The notes under the pieces are model-generated. The model saw nothing but the letters and a program-made list of their open reading frames with translations. It did not search any database and was not told the DNA's origin. From Leptospira harrisiae (GTDB lineage: Bacteria > Spirochaetota > Leptospiria > Leptospirales > Leptospiraceae), in contig NZ_NPDX01000004.1 of the NCBI RefSeq assembly GCF_002811945.1, positions 1 through 64,000 on the forward strand: a stretch of 64,000 nt of DNA. The letters run 5' to 3'. Each line of letters begins with the position of its first letter. Positions within the stretch are counted from its first letter, which is position 1. A program made the translations under genes and the position numbers. Of the stretch, positions 19,607-28,794 are shown piece after piece.

Positions 19607-21853
19607 TTAAGGTTTCACCGGGAGTTTTGTCGTTTTGGAACGAAAATTTCCAACGGTAGTTCCATACTGAATTTTGTCACCGAGGGTTATGTTTGTCAAG
19701 TCTATGGTGTCATTTTCGAATACAAGAATGACTGTGGATCCCATTTCAAAACGTCCGAGTTCCGACCCTTTCTCAATCATGATCGATACGTCTTTGTAAT
19801 GGTGTTCCTTTGCAAAACGAATCCAGTTGTTTGTTACAATTTTATTGTCATACGTAACACGAATTTTACCAACGTTAGACGCACCAACTTTGATAACAGC
19901 TATTTTGCCGTATTCCGTTTGTAAGAAAGTGATGAGCCTTTCGTTTTTTGGAAAAAGCCCTCGGATATTGAGAACCGCTAAATCGTTCACAGGGAAAAGT
20001 TTCCCTGGTTCATAATAGTATCCTAAAATTTGCCCAGCAAAAGGACTATGGATGCGGTGATAATCTTGCGGAGATAAATAAAAGGTGATGTATTTACCAT
20101 TTGTGAAAAATGGATAATACTTTTCGGAACCTAACAATTCTTTTACGGAGTAATCAATCCCTTTTGCTTGGATGATAGTTGATTGACTGATATTACCAAA
20201 ACTTGTGATTTTAGAATCTGTAGGAGAAACCACGGCGTTGGCAGCTGAATCAATGATCCTAGCTTCTGCACGAAGGGCACGAGTAAAAAATTGATTGAGA
20301 GATGCGTATTCTTTAATCTCAAGTTCTGCTTCGCTCAAATTAATTTTGTATGCCTTTGCAAATGCCTTTAAGATGGGAATCATCATAAATCTTGGCATCT
20401 TAAACATGGAGAAGTATCCAAACAGTTTGGAAATCAGGTTTTTAGGTAGTAAGGTCAAAAACAAAAGGTAAATGTCTTTGAAAATTTCGTAACGAGCACC
20501 TGATTCAGAAAGGTATTTTTTTAATTCAAAATTGGCAGATTTACCAAGTAACATTAGAGAAACTAACAAAGGCACACTGGTGATGACTGCCGCAATGTAA
20601 CCCCAGTGCATAACAAAAATAAAAACTTCGATTCCATATTTTACATAAAGATAAGCAAAACCGAGAGTTGATCCAATAAACAACATTCGAAAAAAATTGG
20701 AAAACTTTTCACCAAATACATAAAATGCATTTTGTTCTCCACTATAAAACCAACCAGCGAGGCTCAGAATACCAAAACAAAGAAAGGAAATAAAAAATAA
20801 AATAGCTGGGATCGAATCCTTGTGTTCCAAAATCCGATCGGGGAAAGAAAGGATTGTTTCTAAATTGACTGCACCATAAGAATACAAAACAAAACCAACG
20901 AGTGTTGCCATAACAAAACCTTCAAAGAAGGAAGCAAGCATACTCACTAACCCTTGTTTTGCGGCATAATCAGTCCGAACCACACCAGCGATTCCTGATG
21001 ATTTTCCCACTGCAGTTTCGGTCGACAAAAAGAAAGTACTTAAGGAGACAGAAAGCCCCCGTAAAATTCCAAATGCACCTCCACCTTGTAAAGCCTTGAT
21101 GGAAAAAGCTTCCTTCGTGACATCGGACAAAAATCCAAAAAAGGAAACCATTCCGCCTGAGAACAATGACACATAACCAAAAATAAAAAGGATGATTCCA
21201 ATCGGTGCAAGGATGGAAGCAGCACGCCCCACTCGCCTAACGCCACCTATTACTATGAAGAGTAAAATTACTGAAATGGAAATGGGTCCTGACAAACCGG
21301 ATAAACTCAAACCTTCTTTGGTGATGTATGTCAGTCCCACATAAGGAAAAATTCCACCAAACAAAAGTACTGTTACTAAACTTGCAAGAGAAAAGGCCAC
21401 AGCAAGCCATTTTGCCCGCAATGCCTTTTCGATAAAATACATTGGTCCCGAAAGGTAACGACCACTCGGAAGTTGGTTTCTGAATTTGACGGCAAGGGTT
21501 GAGGATACAAAACGAATGGGCATCACAAGTAAACTCATGACCCAAATCCAAAAAAGAACGCCAATTCCACCATAGGCGATGGCCAGAGCGGTTCCGATGA
21601 CGGAACCGGCAAGTAAGGATGAACCAATTCCAGCAAAAAAGGCTTGTGAATGAACCAATTGTCCCTTGGAACCTTTGAAATCCATATTGCCCGTAAGAAT
21701 TTTTAGAGCAAGGAATAGAAAACGAATTTGTGGAAAGCCCAACCGAAAGCTCAAATACACTGAAGCAATCAGTATGAGGTAAAAATAGGGGCTGAGAATG
21801 TCCGATCCTAAAATCAGATTAAACGTAGATCCGTTTTGAAAGAGTGTTTCCAT
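19607..21853 (-). CDS. Amino-acid:Na+ symporter / phosphatidylserine decarboxylase fusion
   Basis: One uninterrupted 748-codon frame encodes two recognisable enzymes. Residues 1 to about 460 form a polytopic sodium:alanine/glycine symporter (AGCS) with family phrases [20 protein letters not shown] and [10 protein letters not shown]. Residues about 480-748 form phosphatidylserine decarboxylase, with [11 protein letters not shown], the catalytic Asp in VVSPTDSKI, the His in DYHRIHSPF and the self-cleavage site MGST (704-707). Ser706 should become the pyruvoyl group. PSD turns phosphatidylserine into phosphatidylethanolamine. GAGGAAG supports the ATG. No stop, internal start with a good ribosome site, or frameshift separates the halves. 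Serine or alanine transport is possible, but substrate is not determinable. Confidence 0.9.
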   Translation of the reverse strand: METLFQNGSTFNLILGSDILSPYFYLILIASVYLSFRLGFPQIRFLFLALKILTGNMDFKGSKGQLVHSQAFFAGIGSSLLAGSVIGTALAIAYGGIGVLFWIWVMSLLVMPIRFVSSTLAVKFRNQLPSGRYLSGPMYFIEKALRAKWLAVAFSLASLVTVLLFGGIFPYVGLTYITKEGLSLSGLSGPISISVILLFIVIGGVRRVGRAASILAPIGIILFIFGYVSLFSGGMVSFFGFLSDVTKEAFSIKALQGGGAFGILRGLSVSLSTFFLSTETAVGKSSGIAGVVRTDYAAKQGLVSMLASFFEGFVMATLVGFVLYSYGAVNLETILSFPDRILEHKDSIPAILFFISFLCFGILSLAGWFYSGEQNAFYVFGEKFSNFFRMLFIGSTLGFAYLYVKYGIEVFIFVMHWGYIAAVITSVPLLVSLMLLGKSANFELKKYLSESGARYEIFKDIYLLFLTLLPKNLISKLFGYFSMFKMPRFMMIPILKAFAKAYKINLSEAELEIKEYASLNQFFTRALRAEARIIDSAANAVVSPTDSKITSFGNISQSTIIQAKGIDYSVKELLGSEKYYPFFTNGKYITFYLSPQDYHRIHSPFAGQILGYYYEPGKLFPVNDLAVLNIRGLFPKNERLITFLQTEYGKIAVIKVGASNVGKIRVTYDNKIVTNNWIRFAKEHHYKDVSIMIEKGSELGRFEMGSTVILVFENDTIDLTNITLGDKIQYGTTVGNFRSKTTKLPVKP

Positions 21854-21888
21854 ATTGGTTCTTCCTCACGAAATTGGATGAAATTGTT

Positions 21889-22713
21889 ATGTCAAGATGT
21901 ATTGTGATCCTTTCGCTTCTGGTTTTTATGATTTCTTCTCTTGTCCTCGGCAACTTGGTCGCCGAACCCTCTGGGATCGAAGTGGGGATGCGTTATGGTG
22001 CTGGAGAAAGAATTCCTGGTCGGTTTGATGGTGACCTAAAACAGTTCTCTTCCACCTTCAATCCATTGGTGTTTTCTGATGTCAGTTTGAGCGGAGGAAA
22101 ATCCACCAATTTGTATGAAGGTTTTGTTCGTTTTCTTTTAGACTCAAGGTCAAGGGTTGGATTTGTTGTAGGAAGAAATGATTGGCAGATGCTTCACCTA
22201 ACCGAAGTTACAAGCGACCTCTATTATACGAAACTAAGGTCTGAAATTTACTCCTACCATGTTCTCGGAATGTATTACTTTACAATGCCCATCTTTCGAA
22301 ATTGGGAATGGGAAAATGGTTTGGGAATTGGATTTACCTCTGCCGATTGGAACATAAGAGGATATTCTGTAGGTGAACTTGCACCCGATACCCAATACTT
22401 CAATCAAAAAGGTAGACTTCGAGGGAGTGGGCTTGCTTATCGAGCAGAAACAGCCATCAATCACCGGTTATACGACAATACTTTTTTTCAAATTGGTCTT
22501 GGATACCACCATGTCGCCATTGATAAGTTCAGCGGGAATTATAATGGAGAAACCTCAAGCTTCTATATTCGGGCAGATGGGAAAGTAGGAGTGATTGATG
22601 ACACTCGAATCCTTGATGCCACTGTGAGCACTGCACAAACTTTTCGAAGATTAGATATGAACACGGGTTCATGGATTCTTTATTTTTCAGTCTTCCAAAG
22701 GTTTTTAGATTGA
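21889..22713 (+). CDS. Putative outer-membrane beta-barrel protein
   Basis: The 274-residue exported protein has a signal peptide (about 1-28) and a mature part full of alternating hydrophobic/aromatic strands separated by Gly/Asn/Asp turns, ending with the aromatic-rich WILYFSVFQRFLD. This fits a small outer-membrane barrel of 8-12 strands. The ATG at 21889 is preferred to an upstream codon at 21844, which would put 15 extra residues before the signal peptide and overlap the divergent PSD fusion start. I do not recognise the family. Confidence 0.72.
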   Translation: MSRCIVILSLLVFMISSLVLGNLVAEPSGIEVGMRYGAGERIPGRFDGDLKQFSSTFNPLVFSDVSLSGGKSTNLYEGFVRFLLDSRSRVGFVVGRNDWQMLHLTEVTSDLYYTKLRSEIYSYHVLGMYYFTMPIFRNWEWENGLGIGFTSADWNIRGYSVGELAPDTQYFNQKGRLRGSGLAYRAETAINHRLYDNTFFQIGLGYHHVAIDKFSGNYNGETSSFYIRADGKVGVIDDTRILDATVSTAQTFRRLDMNTGSWILYFSVFQRFLD

Positions 22714-22751
22714 CGATCCATTGCTTAAAGTATCAATTTTAACAAAATTAC

Positions 22752-22991
22752 ATGAAACCTTCTAAAATCATTACCATTGGTATCAAAGAACTGGCTCACC
22801 AAAAAGTCATCCTTGCTGCTTGGTATAACTTTCTAAAAGAAAACTTCGATGCCAAAAAAGTTTCTGCAGAAGAATTCACTTTATACCTACAAGCACATGT
22901 CATGTATGATTTGGACAAAGACCAAATCGAATTGATGTTGTCGGGTCCAGAACCTCTTTTAGAAGATTTCAAAAAGTCTATTTTTGGATGA
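22752..22991 (+). CDS. Small hypothetical protein
   Basis: A 79-residue, mainly helical and Lys/Glu-rich protein without a signal peptide or known motif. Its last bases overlap the start of the ArsC/Spx-like gene by four (ATGA), which shows translational coupling and argues that it is a real gene. The function is unknown. Confidence 0.65.
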   Translation: MKPSKIITIGIKELAHQKVILAAWYNFLKENFDAKKVSAEEFTLYLQAHVMYDLDKDQIELMLSGPEPLLEDFKKSIFG

Positions 22992-23335
22992 ATCTCCAAA
23001 TCTTCGGAACAAAAAAATGCAAAGAAACTAAGAAGGCACAGTTGTTCTTCCAAGAACGTCGTGTGACTTTTCAGTTTATCAACTTACAAGAAAAAGAAAT
23101 GAGCAAAGGGGAACTTCGCTCCATTTTAGGCAGTGTGAGTTTAGATGACTTGATTGATACGGAATCCAAAGTTTACGAAGACAAAAATCTAAAATACATG
23201 TTATACGATAAAGAAGAGGCTCTACTTACAAACCCCCTTCTCTTCAAAACACCAATCGTTCGCGATGGGAAACGTGCCACCATCGGATTTGTTCCAGATG
23301 TCTGGAAACAATGGATCTTAGAATCTAAAAAATAA
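22988..23335 (+). CDS. ArsC/Spx-family thioredoxin-fold protein
   Basis: This 115-residue protein has the arsenate-reductase/Spx fold. It starts with IFGTKKCKETKKA, with the single conserved cysteine Cys11, then the RRVTFQFINLQEKEMSKGELRSIL region, and near the C-terminus the family's LFKTPIVRDGKRATIGF cis-Pro and substrate loop. It lacks the second Cys of the Spx CxxC switch, and the short form fits the YffB/ArsC-like group. Such proteins act as glutathione- or thiol-dependent reductases or regulators. The start overlaps the preceding 79-residue gene. Confidence 0.82.
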   Translation: MNLQIFGTKKCKETKKAQLFFQERRVTFQFINLQEKEMSKGELRSILGSVSLDDLIDTESKVYEDKNLKYMLYDKEEALLTNPLLFKTPIVRDGKRATIGFVPDVWKQWILESKK

Positions 23336-23347
23336 AAGAAGAAGTCT

Positions 23348-24367
23348 TTAAGACTCCAATTTTTTTCGTTTTGAATAATCCTTCGCAATTTCAGGTAAAG
23401 CAGGTAAAGAACTGTGAATTCTATGCATTTCCAAGGCTGGCCTTGCAGGAATTCCAAAGTAAGCTGTTTTTTCTTTAGAATCTTCCGTTAAACCTGAAAG
23501 TCCCATAAGAATCGAACCTTTTTTCATTGTTAGGTGTTCGGCAACAGCAGACTGCCCGGCAAGAAAACATCCATCTTCGATGGTGACAGAACCTGCAAGG
23601 ACAGTGGCACCTGCGATATAAACATAATTACCGACACGGCAATTGTGACCGACATGGACATGGTCATCAAATTTTGTAAAATTCCCGATGGTGGTGGATT
23701 CAAGAGCTGCTCTATCCACAGTACAATGAGCACCCATTTCCACTTCGTCACCAATGACGACATTTCCAATCTGAGGGACTTTGTATCGCACTCCTGCATA
23801 GTCATAAAAACCAAATCCATCGGCACCAATGACAGTATTAGAATGGATCAAATTTCTTTTTCCTAGCTTACAGTTGTAATAAACAACAACTCCCGATTTT
23901 AAAATCGTCTCGTCTCCGATTTCTACATTTGGTTCCAAAACTACATTAGGGTAAATGACTGCTTTGTCTCCAATGACTACATTCTCTTGGATCACGGCAA
24001 AATCCATAATTGTTACATCTTTTCCCAGTTTGGCGGAAGGATGGATGCTGGCTTTTTGAGAAATAAAAGAAGTGTATTTTGGTTTTTTTTCAAACAAAGA
24101 TACAACTTGAATGAATTTTACTTTAGAACCTTCTTCAGGGATAATGATTGCATTAGGAAATTGTGAAGCAAGTGAGTCGACAGTTAAAGCCACTTTTACG
24201 TCCGATGCTTTTTTATGTTTTGCTAAATATTTTTTGGATGCTACGTAATATATACTATTGGGATCTACAGGAGTATGGTGCTCCAAATCTTTGATTCCAT
24301 TGATCTCTAAATCACCAGAGCCGGTGAAACTTGCACCTAATTGTTCAGCTAATTCCTTTAGTTTCAT
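23348..24367 (-). CDS. lpxD: UDP-3-O-acylglucosamine N-acyltransferase LpxD
   Basis: A 339-residue enzyme of lipid A synthesis that N-acylates UDP-3-O-acyl-glucosamine using acyl-ACP. The N-terminal uridine-binding domain (1-100) is followed by about ten hexapeptide repeats of the left-handed beta helix (IHPSAKLGKDVTIMDF onward) containing the catalytic His region HVHVGHNC and the NLIHSNTVIGADGFGF block specific to LpxD. Complete length. It is convergent with the ArsC/Spx-like gene and divergent from the OmpA-domain gene. LpxD normally lies with other lpx genes; here it stands alone. Confidence 0.95.
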   Translation of the reverse strand: MKLKELAEQLGASFTGSGDLEINGIKDLEHHTPVDPNSIYYVASKKYLAKHKKASDVKVALTVDSLASQFPNAIIIPEEGSKVKFIQVVSLFEKKPKYTSFISQKASIHPSAKLGKDVTIMDFAVIQENVVIGDKAVIYPNVVLEPNVEIGDETILKSGVVVYYNCKLGKRNLIHSNTVIGADGFGFYDYAGVRYKVPQIGNVVIGDEVEMGAHCTVDRAALESTTIGNFTKFDDHVHVGHNCRVGNYVYIAGATVLAGSVTIEDGCFLAGQSAVAEHLTMKKGSILMGLSGLTEDSKEKTAYFGIPARPALEMHRIHSSLPALPEIAKDYSKRKKLES

Positions 24368-24469
24368 TCAAACACCTTACACTTGAAAAATAATTGGAAG
24401 GGACATATTTCAATCACATTTTTAAAATCTATCATATTGATAATTTTCAAACTATCCGATGATTAGACT

Positions 24470-24946
24470 ATGCGACATCTACTTTTAAAGAAAAGCATTC
24501 GTTTGCTTTTGTTAACTTACACCGTTCAATATTGTTTATTCACGGAGAGTTTAGTAGCGCAAGATGGATTTGTCTTTGAAAACCCATATCAAAAGACAGA
24601 TCAGGCTGTTGATGAAAAGTCATTTACAATCTACTTTTCCAATCATTCTTCAAAAATATCCAAATCAGATTTAGTTCGGCTACAAATAGCAGCAGATTAT
24701 CTAAATCAAAATCGAAATTATGAAGTATATATTTATGCGCACGCAAATGAAGGAAAAACCGCCAAGGATGATATTTCCATTAGCGAAAAAAGGTCGTTAG
24801 AAGTGGAACGTTTCTTTTTGATTCATTTTGTGGAACCAAACCAAATCAGAAGATTGTTTTATGGGAATTCAAAATCACCTAACAAAACGAAAGAACACCA
24901 AGCACTCAACAGGCGAGTAGAGATAAAAATCCAAGCCCTTCCTTAA
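24470..24946 (+). CDS. Secreted OmpA-like domain protein
   Basis: A 158-residue protein with an N-terminal signal segment (about 1-31) and an OmpA C-terminal-like domain: TIYFSNHSSKISKSDLVRLQIAADYL, the IYAHANEG strand and the ALNRRVEI(K) ending. In typical OmpA domains the NRRVE motif helps bind peptidoglycan; here the TD-x-G site is changed to AHANEG, so binding may be altered. Its 3' end overlaps the stop of the convergent transferase gene by four bases. Confidence 0.8.
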   Translation: MRHLLLKKSIRLLLLTYTVQYCLFTESLVAQDGFVFENPYQKTDQAVDEKSFTIYFSNHSSKISKSDLVRLQIAADYLNQNRNYEVYIYAHANEGKTAKDDISISEKRSLEVERFFLIHFVEPNQIRRLFYGNSKSPNKTKEHQALNRRVEIKIQALP

Positions 24947-25539
24947 TAAGACTCATTCCAATTTTTAAGGTCATCGATATCATCAATATCATTTAGTTCT
25001 GATAATAAAGTGACAGTTTTTTTGTTTTTTTGTATGGATTGTAGAGTTAGAGTTAAAACCTCATTTGTGCTCCAGGGAATAGAATTAAAAACAAAGGGAT
25101 AAAATTCTTTCATTCCCAAAAGATAATAGCCACCATCCGTTGCGGGACCAATTACAAAATCAGATTCATCCAAAGCCGAGTAGGCTTTTTCAAAAATTTC
25201 TTTTGTCAAGAAAGGACAGTCGGTTCCAATAATCACAATCTTTCCTAACTTATTTTGAAATTCATTCTGAAAGGCAACTTTCATTTTAAATCCAAGATCT
25301 CCTTCCGCTTGGACTTTCGTTGCATACCCAAATTCAAATCTCAAAGAATTTTTAAGATGTAAATGATCCCAATATACTATTTTTTCTGCTTCAAAAACGG
25401 ATGTTACCTTTTTTGTAATTTCAAGAAGTTCAAAATAAATTTGTAATGTTTTGGAATCGCCAATACTAACGGCTAAACGTGTTTTTACTTTTCCTAACTC
25501 AGGTTGTTTTGCGAAGATGATTAATTTGTTTGTATCCAT
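24943..25539 (-). CDS. TIGR04282/DUF2064-type nucleotidyl/glycosyltransferase
   Basis: A 198-residue GT-A-like protein. The opening LIIFAKQPELGKVKTRLA is the hallmark of the DUF2064 (TIGR04282) transferases, and IGTDCPFLTKEIF and the DFVIGPATDGGYYLLGMK block complete the active site. Relatives are linked to arsenosugar synthesis or to selenodomain radical-SAM loci, but no such radical SAM gene is present here. The start lies 41 bases inside the preceding membrane glycosyltransferase gene. Last gene of the five-gene minus-strand operon. Confidence 0.82.
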   Translation of the reverse strand: MDTNKLIIFAKQPELGKVKTRLAVSIGDSKTLQIYFELLEITKKVTSVFEAEKIVYWDHLHLKNSLRFEFGYATKVQAEGDLGFKMKVAFQNEFQNKLGKIVIIGTDCPFLTKEIFEKAYSALDESDFVIGPATDGGYYLLGMKEFYPFVFNSIPWSTNEVLTLTLQSIQKNKKTVTLLSELNDIDDIDDLKNWNESY

Positions 25540-26782
25540 AAAACCCTAAAATCAAAATTGAAATCATCCAATGGATGTAAACAAAACTATAATATACATA
25601 CAATCCGTAAGATAAAAATGCTAAAAAGGCAATGATTGAAACAATCCACTCTGCTTTGTTGTTTCCCACCAAAAAAAATACCCATAGAATCCAATACCAA
25701 GGATGAACCACTGGGGAAAACAAAAGAAACATTGAATAAAGTATCAAAAACACATGAACCAGGGTGAACTTCTTGAAAAAATTTTGTTTGAGTAGATAAA
25801 CGATCGTTAATCCAAGAACGGAAAAAGATATGACCCCTGACAAATACTCAACCCGGAATAAAGAAAGAATGAAGTAGAAAAAAGGTTCTAAAATTCCAGC
25901 AAATCGAAAGGAATGAAAAAAAAGTCCAATCCCTGCACTTCCTTGCAACATAAATTCAGAAAACACAGTTATCTTCCAAATCAAAAGAGAAAAAATGATC
26001 AGAAGAAGTAAGATGGTCCTATCTTTTTTATCTCCTCGAAAACCTAAGGCAAATAAAAAAACATTAAATTTCAATTGTGTTAAAAGAAAAAAAGAAAACA
26101 AATCAAAACGATAAATCTTTATAACCAATAAAAATAAACATCCAGTGACAAGTAATATTTCTGGGTGCATTTGTGAAACACCTTCAATGATCACGAGCGG
26201 ATTTCCAAAATACAACCAATACGTTTTATTATTGTTATCCGGGTATAACTTTCGAATAAAACACAAATTAATACATTCAAACAGAACAAACATAATTTGT
26301 ACGCCAACCAAACTATTTGCAAATAACGAACCAACCAAGGTTCCTAATGAAAAAAAACACTGCAATAACAAAGGATATACGGAATAATAATCGGGACTAT
26401 TCATTTTCAGAAACAAAAAATCTAATCCGAGATTGGATGTATTATGCAATCCCATAATTTCTCTGGGAGTATGATGATAAGGAGAGATACCATTCAATAA
26501 AAGTTTTGCATCAAATAAATATCGGTAGATATCGTCACTCCATACTGCCGGAGAACCAATCACAACAACTCGCAAAAAAATTCCATACGACCAAAAAAGT
26601 AAAAATCGATTCCCAAATAAAGAGACAATGTCTGATAAAAAATAAAAATACAAAGGCAAAACAAAAGCCACTGCAAAGATAACACCGAAATCATTTCGAT
26701 TTCCAAAATGAACCGAAACATATAGAAGGATTGGATAAATCAAAAACAATAGAATTTTTAATATTTGGCGACTAATGGGCAC
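25499..26782 (-). CDS. Polytopic mannosyltransferase-like membrane protein
   Basis: The 427-residue protein has ten or more membrane helices. The loop WSDDIYRYLFDAKLLLNGISPY (about 78-98) is the acidic catalytic loop typical of polyprenol-phosphate-sugar-dependent glycosyltransferases (GT-C, DUF2029/GT87-like). It is paralogous to the plus-strand gene at 30345. It starts with GTG and overlaps the upstream GT2 gene by 11 bases and the downstream transferase by 41. It is inferred to use a lipid-linked sugar made by the adjacent GT2; the acceptor is unknown. Confidence 0.78.
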   Translation of the reverse strand: MPISRQILKILLFLIYPILLYVSVHFGNRNDFGVIFAVAFVLPLYFYFLSDIVSLFGNRFLLFWSYGIFLRVVVIGSPAVWSDDIYRYLFDAKLLLNGISPYHHTPREIMGLHNTSNLGLDFLFLKMNSPDYYSVYPLLLQCFFSLGTLVGSLFANSLVGVQIMFVLFECINLCFIRKLYPDNNNKTYWLYFGNPLVIIEGVSQMHPEILLVTGCLFLLVIKIYRFDLFSFFLLTQLKFNVFLFALGFRGDKKDRTILLLLIIFSLLIWKITVFSEFMLQGSAGIGLFFHSFRFAGILEPFFYFILSLFRVEYLSGVISFSVLGLTIVYLLKQNFFKKFTLVHVFLILYSMFLLFSPVVHPWYWILWVFFLVGNNKAEWIVSIIAFLAFLSYGLYVYYSFVYIHWMISILILGFYGYKQINHLRKTT

Positions 26783-27485
26783 GAAAAACTAACAACCGAA
26801 AAAAAGTGTATAAAATTTTAATACCAACACGAAAAGACATAGAAAAGGTTCCCGAAATTTTTGAAATACCTGCAAATCGTTTTCGATAATTCACAGAAAT
26901 TTCACGAACATCGAAACCCAATTGCAAAGCCTTTACATGCATTTCAATATTCCATCCCCAAGTTGGATCTTGCATCTGTAATTTTTGAAAAGCAGAATAT
27001 TTTACAATCCTAAGTGGACCCATATCGGTAAATTTGAGTCGAAAAAACAAGAATATCAAAAAACAAGTAAGAGCATTTCCAAAGATTTGAATTGGAGACA
27101 ATGCCCCTATTTCAACAGTTCCAATGGTTCTGGAACCAATCACTAAATCTGCATTTGATTCCTCAATCACTCGTATTAATTTTTGAATGTCAGAGGGATC
27201 ATCAGAACCATCGGCATCACAAAATAAAATGTATTTAGGTTCCTGTTCTAAATTTTTGATCCAATTTATTGCCACCAAACAGGCATTTCCGTATCCAATT
27301 TCCGGGCAATCCAGTAACAATAAACCCAATTGTTTCACAATCTCCGGCGTTTTGTCCTTGGAAGCATTGTTTACAACGATAAACTGAGATTTATCTAATC
27401 CCGAACCTGAAATAAGACCATTTAACGCACGTGATATGCCCTCTTCTTCGTCCCTTGCTGGTATGATACAAAGAACTTTATTCAC
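26772..27485 (-). CDS. Family 2 glycosyltransferase (DPM1-like)
   Basis: A 237-residue GT-A enzyme. IIPARDEEEGI, the nucleotide-binding VVNNASKDKT, the metal-binding FCDADGSDDP and the GSRTIG strand are those of dolichyl/polyprenyl-phosphate mannose synthase-like GT2 enzymes, which load a sugar onto a lipid phosphate at the inner face of the membrane. A short hydrophobic segment (about 132-150) may anchor it. It overlaps the cytochrome gene by eight bases and the GT-C-like gene by 11, so it probably feeds that membrane transferase. Confidence 0.85.
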   Translation of the reverse strand: MNKVLCIIPARDEEEGISRALNGLISGSGLDKSQFIVVNNASKDKTPEIVKQLGLLLLDCPEIGYGNACLVAINWIKNLEQEPKYILFCDADGSDDPSDIQKLIRVIEESNADLVIGSRTIGTVEIGALSPIQIFGNALTCFLIFLFFRLKFTDMGPLRIVKYSAFQKLQMQDPTWGWNIEMHVKALQLGFDVREISVNYRKRFAGISKISGTFSMSFRVGIKILYTFFRLLVFRAH

Positions 27486-28794
27486 CCTTTCTCTGCTGAT
27501 TCCTTCGAAATAATTCTTCTAATGGAGTATCTTTTCTGAATTTGGTTTTCAATTGGTAAGTTGATTCAATGACAATGGAACTATGAGGATACAAATCTTT
27601 TATGTTTTCGACTTTTTCTTTATAAGGGGAGGAAAGGTACCCTGAGGATAGTATCATATAGTCAGATGTTTTATCTTTTAAACGAACATGAACTGCCTGG
27701 AAAAGATAAGTTTCTATAGAAGGATTAGTCTGACTAAATTTCCAAACAAATTCTTTTCCAGATGGAATCCGAGAATCACTGACTTTTTTTGCCGAAGGAG
27801 ACCAAGACCATTCTTGACCTATAGTGGTTTCCTCTTTTAAAATTGTTTTACCAGTTTTATCTAGACCAACAAGTGTAAGTCGATAAAATCTTTCAGGATC
27901 TCCCGTAGTGACATGATGACCTGCATTAACATTAGTTAGAATCAACTCGACAGAATTGTTTTCTATTTTTATGTTTGAAAGAGCTAATCCAGGTTTGTAA
28001 CCTAATCGAATTTGATCAGAATACAAGTCAAAAGATTTAGGAACTCCTCCTCCAATAAATCCATGTTTGTGTGAAGTTCGTATTGGTTTGTGTAAGGATG
28101 GTTTTACGAAAGACCGGCGAACTTCAGGCTGGTGACAAGAAGAACAAGATTCTTTTGACTTAGTTGCGTTTAACTCAGTGCCAGTTTGGAAGGAACAAAC
28201 AAGTGATTCATTTAATTTATACGTCTCGTTGTGACAATCATAACAACGACTTAATAATTGTTGACGATCAATTTTTACAGGATGAGGAGGTGAGGTTCCA
28301 CCTGTCCCTCCAATCACATAACTCTGATTTGTTTCAGAATCCGTACGTACATGGCAAGTGGCACATGTAACTCCCTCTTCTTTCATTTCTGGGTTAAAAC
28401 TGGGATTTGCAATTTCTATTGGTCGGAAATAATCTCCATTTTTTAGTCCAGTGATGATCGTTTCCCTTTGGTTTTGGATAGGAATATGGCAATTCAAACA
28501 GACCCATTTTGGCGAACTTGGTTTTGCTAATTCAGACTGAAATTGAATATCAGAAAGAGCGTTGGCATGGGTAGAGCGTTTCCATTCTTCATAAATTTCG
28601 ACATGACAGCTTCCACAATTTTTGGCAGTGGGAGCTCCAACCGCTTTTAAATCAGGAAGATTTTCAATTGGTTTAGCCCAAACTCTTCCAGGAAACACCT
28701 GTTCAATGGGGATTTCTCTTTGGTTGAGATAAATAAAAACAAATGCACTTAAAACAAGAAAAAGAAAAAAAGAGATGTAAATATTTCGTTTCAA
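27478..28794 (-). CDS. Membrane-anchored pentaheme cytochrome c
   Basis: The 438-residue protein has an N-terminal membrane anchor (about 7-23) and five CXXCH heme sites: CGSCH (60-64), CLNCH (99-103), CATCH (144-148), CYDCH (184-188) and CSSCH (217-221). The first site is in CHVEIYEEWKRSTHANAL, the cytochrome c554/multiheme pattern. The C-terminal 200 residues are heme-free and beta-rich. I set the start at TTG (28794), which forms a TTGA overlap with the rhodanese stop and follows GGAAA; an in-frame start at 28839 would add 15 residues inside the rhodanese gene. The same heme arrangement occurs in the lipoprotein cytochrome at 36727. Periplasmic electron transfer is expected; partner unknown. 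Confidence 0.87.
   Translation of the reverse strand: MKRNIYISFFLFLVLSAFVFIYLNQREIPIEQVFPGRVWAKPIENLPDLKAVGAPTAKNCGSCHVEIYEEWKRSTHANALSDIQFQSELAKPSSPKWVCLNCHIPIQNQRETIITGLKNGDYFRPIEIANPSFNPEMKEEGVTCATCHVRTDSETNQSYVIGGTGGTSPPHPVKIDRQQLLSRCYDCHNETYKLNESLVCSFQTGTELNATKSKESCSSCHQPEVRRSFVKPSLHKPIRTSHKHGFIGGGVPKSFDLYSDQIRLGYKPGLALSNIKIENNSVELILTNVNAGHHVTTGDPERFYRLTLVGLDKTGKTILKEETTIGQEWSWSPSAKKVSDSRIPSGKEFVWKFSQTNPSIETYLFQAVHVRLKDKTSDYMILSSGYLSSPYKEKVENIKDLYPHSSIVIESTYQLKTKFRKDTPLEELFRRNQQRKGE

Noticed and set aside
24943..27485. Arsenosugar biosynthesis operon
   Set aside because: The DUF2064-type transferase fits, but no ArsS-type radical SAM or ArsM methyltransferase gene is present.
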